From Euryodendron excelsum (lineage: Eukaryota > Streptophyta > Magnoliopsida > Ericales > Pentaphylacaceae): a DNA stretch of 64,000 nucleotides. The notes beneath the pieces were generated by a model that saw only the letters and a program-made list of their open reading frames with translations, was not told the DNA's origin and searched no databases. The first letter of the stretch is position 1, and every line of letters begins with the position of its first letter. The stretch lies in the NCBI GenBank assembly GCA_033060915.1, contig CM065394.1, positions 37,457,501 to 37,521,500 on the forward strand. Direction: 5' to 3'. This document shows positions 12,797 through 24,027 of the stretch, piece after piece. The position numbers and the translations under genes are program-made.

Positions 12797-13316
12797 CATA
12801 TGGGCTCCATATGACTTTTCTCCCAAATCTTAATTGACGGTCCCAAGTCTCTCTCTCTCTCTCTCTCCCTCTCCCTCTCTCTCATATGTTTGATTATCGG
12901 AGTCATGGACCCCGCCTCCTTGTTACGCCCAAGGTTCCAGATTGTTCATATTTGAGTCATGCTTCGAGTGTCTATGAACATGCCTAATCGCATGACTCAC
13001 GAGTTGAGTTGTACTGTCAAAACTTTTTCTTGTAAGTAGGTATGATTAGGAGTTGTACAATCAAAAACTTTTGCTTGTAAGTGGGTATTTATTATATTAT
13101 GCATATATGAACATACAGATCGTGTATATAAAAAATGAGAAAATTTATGTAGATTCGTTCACGAAATTTACAATATATGTTTTTTATATGTGAAAAGATA
13201 GATATATATCATGTAGAAAATCGAGAAAGTATGAATCATATGGGCTCCATATTACCTCCTCTCAAATCGTAATTGGCGGTTGCCAGATCTTTGCGGAATA
13301 TATGTGTTAGAAAATT

Positions 13317-13380
<64 letters not shown>

Positions 13381-14600
13381 CCTTATCCTTACCCCAAGGT
13401 TCCAGGTTGATCATATTTGGGTCGGCTTCGCGTGTGCATGGTCATGTGTCACGGGTTGCCACTCGTGGCATGTCTGGGACCGCGAAGGACCTTGGCATGA
13501 GGCATGTCTGAGCATAATTGACCGGTGGTATAACAATTTCGTAATTTATATTTTTCATATTTATTGGATTTATGGATTATGACTCTTTGAGGGGGTAGGA
13601 TGTTTCTTCCTGTCAGTTTGGAGATGACTCAAAATGCTATTATAAGGGGAGGCATGGTGTTGACTCTACCACCCCCTGGTACTACCGAAAGGGACAGCAT
13701 TCAAGTGAGTCCCCCAAGAGAGTGGGCGAGACTTGGGGGCCGGCTGTGGCACATGGCTGCAGTCCTCATGCTAATCAAGGAGCTACATGGGTGGCAGTGT
13801 GCCCGGTGGGGCAAATGTTGGGCATTAGCGTCGAGGATGGGGTTGTGGCATTCGCACCCGTTACGCCATAATTATAAAGTGGTGGGGCTTATGTCCATGA
13901 CGGATTGGACCTCGGTGTGCACACTTGCATGCCGTGTGTCTCGTGTGCACAAGCGCGTCGTGTGCACTTGCGCATTGGGTTCACGCTTGTGCATACCGCC
14001 GCTTGGTTTGGCTAGCATTGGTGTCGCGGGGCACAATGTTGTGGGCTTATCAGTTGCTATTCGGTGGTACCTTTCCTTGCGGGCAACCTTGACGCGGGGC
14101 GTTAAGAGCTTCAAGGATGGAGGCGTTGTGCCTAACAGGTGATGCTTGGTTGACGCGCGCATGTCTAGTTGCACATGGCCATCTAGCTTGTGTTTCGAGA
14201 GGGACTGGCGCTAAGCACATTACTTGCCGTGTGTGCGCGCATTTGAGTATGGCATTGCTATCGCCTATAGCTTGGGTTGCCTTATGGCTTGAGCATCAGA
14301 GGTCCGTGCTTAAAGAGTTATGCGGGGCATTACGGATGGATCCTGGACAAGCGCATAATCTTATGCCTTGGTGTTTGAGTTTAGCGGGACTATTGCTTGG
14401 AGCATAGTCGCCTCACGGGTGTATTCCGCTGCGTATGATCATGGCGGGTCGCATTACTGTCACCGTGTGGTGCTCGGCCTGCCAGCCTGTGACACCATGC
14501 CTTGTGCTATCACAAACTGTTTTTTGTAAGTGGGTACTAAGTAGCAAACTCGCGTTATACATGAGAAAAATGAATATATATATATATATATATATAACAG
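12797..14600. repeat. diverged duplication with a GC-rich island
   Basis: A segment at 12797-13142 (GAATCATATGGGCTCCATAT, a CT tract, CCAAGGTTCCAG and TTGTAAGTGGGTA in order) recurs from 13228 in the same order. In the second copy about 1.1 kb of much more GC-rich sequence (about 13430-14510) separates the CCAAGGTTCCAG block from the TTGTAAGTGGGTA block. The island is rich in CGCG, GTGTGC and GTGCAC words and unlike everything around it. Its longest ORF (13600-14142) has no domain I recognise. A retrotransposon LTR fragment is possible but unproven. Confidence 0.55.
13325..13378 (+). repeat. (TC)27 microsatellite
   Basis: An uninterrupted TC run inside the second copy of the duplicated segment. 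The first copy has a shorter, interrupted CT tract near 12847-12883, so the tract has expanded since duplication. Confidence 0.9.
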
Positions 14601-15709
14601 AATTTTTTTATAAATAATAAATTATCAAGTGTATACATAAATAATATGATTTATATTCAAATATAATTGTCAATATAGTTTTAAAATAAAGATTAAAAAT
14701 TGATCGTAATAAAATAACCTTAATTTGCAATAACAAACTAAATTTTAATGTAAATATTCTTTGGAAATTTTTTTTATCTTAAAGTGTTGCTAAGGGTCTG
14801 CATTGATATTGATTAAGTGTGTAAGTTAACAAATATTAACATATATAGATTTATTTGTCCTTCTAAAAAGAAAAATTAAACAGATTTGAATAGAAAATTT
14901 CAAAAATTTAAATAAACAAAGAACTTTCATGTTAGCAACAGAAAAAAAAATGAGAAGAAGAATAAGCTAGGAAGATCAAAATAATAAATAATTTTGTGGC
15001 ACTTACATTCTTTTCTATTCAATTTTGATTTTTAGTGTGTAAATATTTTTTGAGGGTTCTAATTTATACGTGCTCAATAACAATGAAGTGTGAATAAAGA
15101 AATAATATTTAATGCGGCAATAGAAAACAAAAATAATAATTTTTTACTTCAAAATTTTAATCCAATACAATAAAAGAAATTTGAAAAACTTACCATTTTG
15201 ATCGATTTATTAAAGATTCTTTAGAAGAAGCACTACCAAAAAAAAAATCTAAAAAGTTTCCATATTAACCAATGGACAAAGTATAAAATTTAAAAAAAAA
15301 AACAAAAAACTGAGGATGACAAATAATACTATGACACTTATATTCTTACATTTTAAATATTAAAAATTCAGAAAAATGGTTTAGGAGTTAGGACTTATTA
15401 CCTGTTGTTTTCTTCTTTTTGGCCAAAGGACTTCTAACACCAAATGCCTCATAATATATATAACAGATTTGAAAGACATTGCCATATTGATCCCAGATCT
15501 GTCAAGGAAAATAAATGTACTTAAATTTTTAATAATTAAAAATTTTGATTTACATATGGTTACATAAATGCTAAGAAAAGTCATAAATTAAGAAAATTAA
15601 TGGTTATATTACCAAATTGGTCGATTAATCAAAGATCACATCTGAAGTAAAGGAAACCAATTATTACTTGACATGTGTATTTTTACATTTTATAAATACA
15701 AAAATATGA
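14601..15709. other. very AT-rich spacer
   Basis: No gene recognised. Several TTAAATAT and AAATTT-rich tracts are present. Part may be the body of the minus-strand Helitron-like end at 15775, but no hairpin plus CTRR 3' end was found on the left side. Confidence 0.45.
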
Positions 15710-15852
15710 AAAAATTGTATTAGGACTTTCAAGCTCAAAGACCACACAACGTATTGCTATAATATATAGTATAGATTTATCATCTATCTATACTATATAT
15801 TATAGCAATATGTTGTTGGGTCTTTGATGTTGAAAAGCTTAATCCAATTTTC
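15710..15852. repeat. inverted repeat: two Helitron-like 5' ends head to head
   Basis: Arms 15710-15775 and 15787-15852 are near-perfect inverse copies around an 11-bp centre. Each arm, read outward, starts TCTATACTATATATTATAGC, the type of 5' terminus seen in plant Helitrons. The arms diverge beyond about 66 bp. Confidence 0.7.
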
Positions 15853-16484
15853 TTAACTTTTTGAAATTTTAAATTACTAATATTATATGTGTGGTAATAG
15901 CATTGGTCTAACTATAATTTATAGAAACTTTACTTTCTATTAATGATTAAAATTAGGTATTCTTATGTTATTTTGAAAAGTTTTAGAAAGTTCTGTCTTA
16001 AATTAAAAAAAATAGAATTGTCATTTTAAATGTTCGTAAATTCCCCTTCTATAATTTTAAAAAGTTCCTCCTTAAATTTAAGAAATATTAGAATTGTTAT
16101 TCTAAATTCCCTTAAATTCTTCTATTATAATTATAGAAAGTTGTTGATTAAATTCCAAACTTGGGAATTTTCTATTCAAATCATTTTAAATACAAATAAA
16201 TATTAAAGAAACAAGTATTTTAAGTATTTTAATTATGTGACTCTAATGTAATTCGATGTTTTTCTTTTTGCCAAGCTTGGTGGTGAATAGTGCTACCATT
16301 TTAAGAAGAAATTTTTATGATATAAATGCACAAAGTTTGATAAATTTTCAATTTTAAGTAATAATGATAATTTACTGTCTAGTGAAACTCATATTAGCAA
16401 TATAAACTTTAAGAATACAATATCGATTTTTTATTACTAAAATTTATTCTCTATATTCTGTGCATAGCACGAGTTCACTGCTAG
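15787..16484 (+). mobile_element. non-autonomous Helitron
   Basis: It starts with TCTATACTATA and ends with a short hairpin (GTGC-ATA-GCAC near 16460) followed about ten bases later by CTAG and a T, as expected of Helitron 3' ends (CTRR, insertion at AT). It is about 0.7 kb, AT-rich and without Rep/helicase coding, so it is non-autonomous. No empty site is available in the window to prove the borders. Confidence 0.6.
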
Positions 16485-16533
16485 TATTATGTAGATCTGA
16501 ACATACAGATTGGGATTGTGTATATGTACATCA

Positions 16534-17331
16534 TATAGGGGCGGATCCATAATTTTTATTCAGTAGGGGTGAAATTTACATAAAATCGTACACGAAATTA
16601 TTTTCTAATTAACAATTTATCTTTTTTGATATGTAAAAAGATAATTATGTTAAATACACTAAAAAAAGGGAGCGATGCCTCAGCACAAAGTTTGTATACA
16701 AATACTATAACCGTTAACAAAATTATGACCACTTATAAAATCAAAAGATGGCTCCATAATTGTCATACAATTTCGTAACAAATAGACTTTATGACTTTTT
16801 ATATTTTGAAAATGATACATGACATCAACAAAAGAATATTCTCAATTGTATTTGAGTGAGGGAATTTGCAATGGAAGATTTTAATCCTTATTTGGTTTTA
16901 GAGAATAACCATAAATGCCTAGAGCTGGGATTCGAAATATCCAGAAAGTCAGGGAATTAGAGGCATGGGCGATATAACAAAAAGGAGTTTTAGGATTTGG
17001 GTCTTTTCTAGATATATATAGAAAATTAAAATATGGGCTATGTAAGTATATTTTAATTTAATATTAAGATAGAGGGTTATGATTTTGCTATTTATTTGAT
17101 TAAATAATGAGAAGTTAGTGAAATTCAGTTGAAAAAATGCAAGTGTTAGTAATCTTTTTTTGCTACAAGGTAGCAAATTTAGTGGGAAAATGTAGATGTT
17201 AATACATTTAGTATGGGCAATATACTATATTTATAACCTAGAATCAAACAAATATAAATAAAATTTTAAAATAGTAGTGACCGTTGCCAAGTCAGTCTCA
17301 CCCATAGTAGATCCGCCCAGGACAGTATGTG
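16534..17331. repeat. dispersed repeat R1, copy 2
   Basis: Begins TAGGGGCGGATCCATAATTTTT and ends near GTAGATCCGCCCA, which is the inverse of the start, so it behaves as a TIR element of about 0.8 kb. It shares ordered blocks with 4112-5010. The left terminus also resembles that of the element at 32944. Confidence 0.5.
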
Positions 17332-19108
17332 TGTTATGCCGTTATTTATATCTCTTCTTTTGAATAAAAACTCTCCCATAGAAACTCGTGTGAGTGCACT
17401 TAAGTTGTGGATAGTGTTAGTGTAGTTGGGTTGCATGTAAAACATCTTCGGATTAAAAGATTTCGGGTTATCCTTCTGGTTCAATACCAAGTCCGAGTTA
17501 AAGTTTTGCATCGTTTAGATTCTATATAAATAAGCATAAAATCCACAGCTATAAAGATCATTCAAGAATCAAGATAGACAACAAGCATTACTCACTTAGT
17601 GAAGGTAGCTCCTGGATCCAGAAAGGTTATGTACCGTTGGAACCCTTTTTGACAAGTGAGGTGGTGTGGTCTATCTTTTGTTTGTTTTGCTTGTTTTTAT
17701 GTTTTGTTTTTCTCCCCCTTTTCTGGGGTCAGTCGATAGATTGCAGTCAACGCATGGTTGAATGATTGAATGGATCATCATATGATCATCCATGACAATT
17801 TCACATTTGGAGCCATCCCAGAAAAAGCTAAAACTTTTCCCCAGTAATTCTTGCGCAGATTACTGCTAGAATCGCTCCTTCACGAGCGGTAAGTGCCTAA
17901 ATAATAGAACTGTGATGTCGGTACTGAAGTTTGGAAAAGGTCAAGACCAAAGATCAAAAATTAAAATGGTAACAAAAATTTTGTCACAAGAGTATTTTTA
18001 TAATTTTATTTCTTCAAAATGGCATATAAAAAAAAATAATTTTGTCCTTTTATATCAAAATACAGATTTGATTGTTACATGAGTATTTTTGTTATTTTAC
18101 TAAATCTGTCATGCTTCTATTCATTTGGCAGATGTGTACAAATTACAATGGTTATGTGTTTATTTTTAAATTATAAGGGGGTCATTTAATTTTTGCTCAA
18201 ATTACATGGATAAAGTTTAATTATCCCAAAATCAAAATATAGATACATAACACATATATCAACTAAATATATGTATCTACGTCACCAAGCACATGAGACA
18301 AGCCTTCATGATCTTTTATATGTGTATATACTGTCCTTTCATAAAAGGATCTAGCAACGATATATATGCACAGAGGTAATTATTCTTTTCAAGATAGGCA
18401 GCTGGCATCCTTCTCCAAGTGATCTTCAAAATTTGCCATCTTTGCAACCATGCACATGACCCATCCCATTGCTTTTTGAGGATACTTTCCAAAAAGAGGA
18501 GACATAACACATACTTTCTATTAAGTTATATTTTCTCTACTGTTTGATAGAATTGAGGAGCTAATCTCCCCATTGAACTGATTGAAGTCTCAAATCTGGA
18601 TGGGACATGGTTGCTGCTCCTTATCTTCAAGCTATTGCATCCAATTATCTTGCAAACATGCTTGGAAATGGGCCATTATGTCTACTTTAAAGAGTATTAG
18701 ACATCCAAATGATGCCCCATAAAAGTGTTTGATTGTTAGGTCAGAATGACCTCAAATTGAAAGTGAATATGAAAGGCCCCAAAGGTGGTAGCTAGGTCGC
18801 TTCAGCTTGGACGGTGATGAAACTCCCATTACTTGGCCCCTCACACGTGCTTCACGGTTTGAACTCGGTTGTAATAGTAATCTCTGTGAATAAAATGTTG
18901 TGAATAGGAAATTGCAGCCACCTTCTACTATTGATGAGGTTGGTTTATGACACGGTTTTTTTTTTTTGAAAAACCCGTAAAAATTGTTATGATCACGTTT
19001 AAACAGGGATGCTATTCAGGTAGCTCCCACTACTTTTTTTACTTTGCAAAAAAAAAAGAAAAGTGAATATGGAAGCTTTTTACCCGGTTATCTTGTAGTT
19101 GTTGATGA
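17332..19108. other. intergenic, no gene recognised
   Basis: Mixed-composition DNA. A TATA-like TATATAAATA occurs near 17522 with no coding exon behind it that I can identify. Minus-strand ORFs at 17266-17511 and 18316-18510 have no recognised domain. Confidence 0.45.
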
Positions 19109-19290
19109 AAAATGTTAATCTTTTAGAAAATATATAAAAAAAAAATTATTAGAATGATGTGGTAGTGGTATTATTGTAATTAAAAGTCATCATGATAAGT
19201 TTTTGTTTTAGAATGAATGACTCTTATTCAATCACATTATTCTGATAATAAATTATGTATAATTTTTTTTGTTTGTATAACATTACTCTT
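19109..19290. mobile_element. MITE family M1, copy b
   Basis: Shares with the other M1 copies the AGAATGATGTGG core, AATTAAAAGTCATCATGATA, a TCTTATTCAATCACATTATT block and the ATAACATTACTCTT right end. About 182 bp and non-coding. Confidence 0.6.
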
Positions 19291-19458
19291 AAGTTCGTCT
19301 CTTCAACCACAAAAATTGCTAATACCATCAAGTTTTGCCAAAACAATTAGAAGTTTTGGCAATTTAATATTTAAAATACTGCATTTATAATTGAACGAAT
19401 ATGAGCAGTGACAGCTATTTATACATTCTTATGGTTTGCATTGTGTTGCCAAACAAAA

Positions 19459-19630
19459 AATACTATTCTTTTAGAAATTTTGAATCGAGAAAATCATTAA
19501 AATGATGTGGCAGTACCATATTTGAAATTAAAAGCCATTGAACGCTCTAGCTGTTTTATAGGAATGGCTTTTATTCAATCATACTACTTTAGTGATAGGA
19601 TTGTTATAATTTTTTTTTAACATTAGCCTT
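19459..19630. mobile_element. MITE family M1, copy c
   Basis: Left end AATACTATTCTTTTAGAAAT, core AAAATGATGTGGCAGT, then TTATTCAATCATACTACTT and a TAACATTAGCCTT right end. It lies only 170 bp from copy b in the same orientation. Confidence 0.6.
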
Positions 19631-19668
19631 GCCAATAATAGCATTGAACAAGAGCCAACACTATACTC

Positions 19669-19860
19669 CCTCCATCTCGTTTTATGTGTGTCATTTGAAG
19701 CATTTCTGAACAATGAGTTTACAAAAATGTTATTTTTCTTGTTTGAATAGATTTTTTAAGAATCGAAATCATATTAAAACTAAATTTAAAAAGGTTAATA
19801 AGGAAAAATAATGACTAAAATTTTGAACTTTCCAAATTAGCACACATAAAACGTGACTTC
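19669..19860. mobile_element. Stowaway-like MITE
   Basis: Left end CTCCCTCCATCTCG, then TTTTATGTGTGTCA, preceded by TA. The right side mirrors it imperfectly (CACACATAAAACGTGACTTCC). CTCCCTCC termini and TA flanks are typical of Stowaway/Tc1-mariner MITEs. The right end is degraded. Confidence 0.6.
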
Positions 19861-19943
19861 CAAAAATAGGTTATTAATATTAGTTAATAATAGTACTAAG
19901 TAATGTGTGCCTAATTTAAAGAGCAAATTATACCAACACCGCT

Positions 19944-20672
19944 TAAGTTTCTTATAAGGATTAGTTACACTTTGCACTCGTATACTTTATACTAAATCTC
20001 ATTTTAAAACTTTCACTTTTAATTGTAACAATTAAACTTTTACACTTCTAATTTGTTGCAATGTCAACTTTTTTATTTGAAAAATAGATAAAAAAAATTC
20101 ACGTTTGATAATTATATGGCCTTTTTCAATGGACAAATTTATAAAATTCAACCGTTTTTTCGTCCTAAGACTCACATGCATTTCTCGTTAGTTGAATTGG
20201 GAGCTTTTACATGAAGTTTTTTTTTAAGCTTATAAGCAAAAAAATCAAATATTTTTTAATTTTTTTGCTTTTTTGCTTATCTTTAGCTAAAGTAAAGTCA
20301 GAAAAACAAAAAAATAAGAAAAACTTGACTTTTTTTTACTTGTAAACTTAAAAAAAACTTGATAAAAAAACTGTACCAAATGGACCCTTATAATTATTTA
20401 AATTGATTACACATGATTTTGGAGTGATTTGAGAAGAATTTGTGGTGAATTATTAGAAAGAAGCATGATTTTATATCTTTGCCCTTTAAAAAAGGTAACA
20501 TGTTTGTTATATGCGAAATTTTCATCTATTTTCTAAACGAAAGTTAGCATAAGGTTGATATTGTAACAAATTAAAAATATAGGAACTTAATTGTTGCAAT
20601 TGAAAGTGAAGGTTCTGAAATAAGATTTAGTATAAAATATAATTAATCCTTCTAAGAATTATAAAATGTCTC
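19944..20672. mobile_element. TIR element with ~140-bp arms and a nested insert
   Basis: The left arm (19944-20085) and the inverse of the right arm (20530-20672) share, in order, an AGGATTA block, TATACTAAATCT, an AACNTTCACTTT block, AACAATTAA and TAATTTGTT. The centre holds an AT-rich stretch (about 20200-20395) ending TACCAAATGGACCC that looks like a second small element. Long-armed TIRs suggest a Mutator-like derivative, but no target-site duplication was established. Confidence 0.55.
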
Positions 20673-23600
20673 TACTGTGTTTGAAACTAGAACATCCATT
20701 ACTTTGCTGATAATATTACTCCTCCTCTTAATTGTTTTGTTAATGCGATAGATGGAAAATCTTGATGTTACTAATTTAAACTTCTAATATACCAAAATTT
20801 TCCCTTGAAACAGAATCTAAAATAATAAATATAAATTATATTTTAAAAATGGTTTTTTTTATATGATCCAATTACATTTTCGATCAAACACAATAGCAAT
20901 GAACCTTATTACACTAGATAACATCTTACTCCTTCAAAAGAATGGAAGCAATAAAATATGTCGTGGAAATAGAAATCCCCATAATATTAATCGCTCCCTG
21001 TTGGTTCATCTTAGTTGATTAAACTGCCGACTAAGGGGTTTTTTTTTTTTTCCCCTGTGATGTAGTTGTTGTTGTCCATCTAAGAGCGACTGGTGACCCC
21101 CCAATTCTCAAGCAAGCCAAGTTCAAGTCATGTCTTCTTTGATTAATCAATTGTTGTTTTTGACATGGATTAATTATTTTATTTGCAGTTCTTTTGATTC
21201 AAATTTCAATGTTAACTCATGGAATTGCTGATTCTGAGAACCATTCTTGAAAACCTAGGTCAGTCTGTGCATATAAAAATATCAACTTAATGTTCTAATA
21301 TGCGTGTATGTATATATATGGTTGCAGTGGCGTACTCAGAATTTTTATTGGGGGCTAAGAAAAAAATTTTGTTGAAAGGTAGGGTAAAAGCAAATTTTTT
21401 GATTTTTGAGGGATCAAAACACTATATTGTATTATAAATACCCAAAAAATTCTACAAGAACAAAAGAAAATTTTGAAACTTGAGGGGCTAATACATTATA
21501 TTATATTAGAAATATCTAAAAATCTATAAGGTATAAAGAAAAATTTCAAAATTTTGGAGAGCCGTGACCCCGCTCGCCCCCTCGGTCTGCCCCTGCCCCT
21601 GCCCCTGTATATGGGTGTGTCTCATCTTTCATGTATTTGTATATATTTATGCATGTTTCTCTATTCAACATTCTAAGGCTCATGCTCTGTTAGATTTTAA
21701 ATAAATGACATGCACAGAATCATATCTACACAAAAGTGTATCTGTACAGCTCACTCAGTTTATCTATTTGAGTATTAAGATTCAAAATTTGTCCAAGTGA
21801 GAGAGATCTAGAATTCAAAGGGACGGTTTTCTTTCGTTTTTTTTTGGCCTTTTTGCTGGGAGAGGATTTCTCGGAGTTGTGTCTACTCCAAAGTCTAAGC
21901 AAGAATCCAGAGCTAGCATTTTTGGGTTTCTTAGCTGTGTTTTTATTGTATGTAATGTCTGAATGTTATTAGGCTCAAAGTTCATTTTTCTCCCTTCCCA
22001 TGTGTGGTATCAACACCATGATAGCTCTCTTCCAAAATTGTTCATATATAATTTTATAACAATTAATGGGATCTTCTTCTTCATAAGAAACTGCATTGGA
22101 CCTAGCCAACATGAAAGCAAGAGAATTAGGTGCCCCCCAACATATGGTACATATCTATAGATTAACTATGTAACAATATCAGCCTAATTAGATGTGTTAA
22201 CCCTCTTGTGTTGAGTACGTAACGTGAGGTATTCTCAAATGTTTCCAGATGGTCATGAGAATTACATTGAGATTGGATGGGTATAATCATCCCATTGATG
22301 ATTGGTCTTTCACACTCTTCTGAAAGGAAACTTTCTACTGGAGTGTCATTAGCATTTCTTAATACTTACAAGGAAATATGTGAGCAGCCGATGAAATAAG
22401 TTTCATGAAGGGAATTTCAATCATATTTCTCCTCCTTCATAAGATCTAACCAACCACCACAGTAATTTATATTTTATGACTAAAAAGCTGTGTAATTGAT
22501 GAGAATACTTTAGTTGTTTTTGGATTACCCTTTCTCAAATTTATAGCAATAATAGAATTATAAGCAGCAGGTGATTAAGGTTTCCTGGTACTAATAAGTA
22601 CTTACTACATAGACGAACTCAAATTCCTGGAATCCCTATTTTTTTATATAATTCTATTGGTCAATGATCAGCATTAACCTTGTTGATGTTTATGGCCTAA
22701 TACTTTTGAGTGGCAGATTGCAGGAACTGATAAGTTTGCTAAAGTGATTTTCTTTGACGCCAGCTTCACAGGGAGACATTGGTAGATAACTTTCTTGCGG
22801 CTTCTTGCCAGTTTTTGTTGAATCAGGGAGGCTTGCAGTAATAATTCTCTCCCCCCACCCCCCACCCCCCTCTTTTCTCTCCTCTTTCTTGTGTGATTGG
22901 ATACGATATTGCTGCAATTGTTTTGATGTAAATTTGTCAGATAGCAAAATCTATACGTCTTCTCTTTTTTGTTTTTGTGTCTGCAGTTGTTGAGTTGCAA
23001 AAATGCAATAAACAACATCAAAGAAGTGTACCTTTCATTAGATGGTGAAAATTATGCTCAAGGACCAAGAAGATGGCATTTTCTTAGCAATGTGTCGTTG
23101 TTTGTTGTGTCCTGATATGATTGAAATCTGCATTATGAGTTACCAATGTCTTACATATTGCACAGCATTGCATTTTAGACTGACTTTCAGGAAGTGGAAA
23201 AACTCATATCCAATGAGTTTCGTAGATACTGCAAAGAACTTGTTCTGGTGCCGAAAGGACTATGCTTGGTTATTCTGTCATATGGAAATTTCATCAGTGG
23301 TGGAATTGGGTAGCAAGACTTTTTGTCTTGTAGTATTGTCACATAAGAAAAACTGAGTGGATTTTCCTGTTGCTTTTATGGATCTATTTAATGTGAATTT
23401 TAGATATTTAAGAGGCTTTCTAGTGACTTATGCACTGTTCTTTGTAGTCTGGAATCTGAATGTACAATGCAAATCCTTTCAAACCCCCCTAGAGCTTTAA
23501 TTGAATTATGTTTTTGGTTTTGCTCATGTTTCTTACCCATTCTGTTTTGCCAATTTGACTTTTCAGAAATTTGGTTTTGTCAAGTTGAATGTGGAGAAAT

Positions 23601-24027
23601 GTTGCCAGAAGATATTACAGTACATAATGTATTTAATGGATAGGGATTTTGATTGTAATTTAAGTGAAATATACTGATAATTACAATTTTGCAGTATCAG
23701 CAAGGTTTCAGTCTTTCAGTATACTGTAACAGTTCAGGATTGCAAGTTCAATGTCATGTCATTGTCTTTGATTTGGGTATTCCAAAAATCTGTTGGGCTG
23801 CAAGTAATGGCCAATTTGATGATATTGCTTCTTAAAATAAGCTTGTTTCCTAATAAGAGCCCCACATTTTATCAAAAGATCAAATTTTCAATTCTGTAAA
23901 AGGGATGATGACTAGCCTGCAGATTGTAGATTCTGATGTGGAGAGATTGGAAGATTTTCGGACATAATATTTTGACATGCTGGCTACAATTGCGTTCGTT
24001 TATTAAAATTCTAGGTCACATTTAGCA
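20673..24027. other. intergenic, repeat fragment and possible decayed exons
   Basis: At 21325-21610 a dispersed-repeat fragment begins GTGGCGTACTCAGAATTTTTA and ends with tandem TGCCCC units. At 22700-23350 several open stretches follow good acceptors. One is at about 23190, where TTTCAG is followed by a frame that stays open for about 40 codons to a stop near 23311. I cannot assign them to a family or join them in frame, so no gene is called. The rest is ordinary spacer. Confidence 0.4.

Noticed and set aside
13600..14142. 180-codon ORF in the GC-rich island
   Set aside because: GC-rich sequence keeps frames open by chance; no domain, and the opposite strand is open too.
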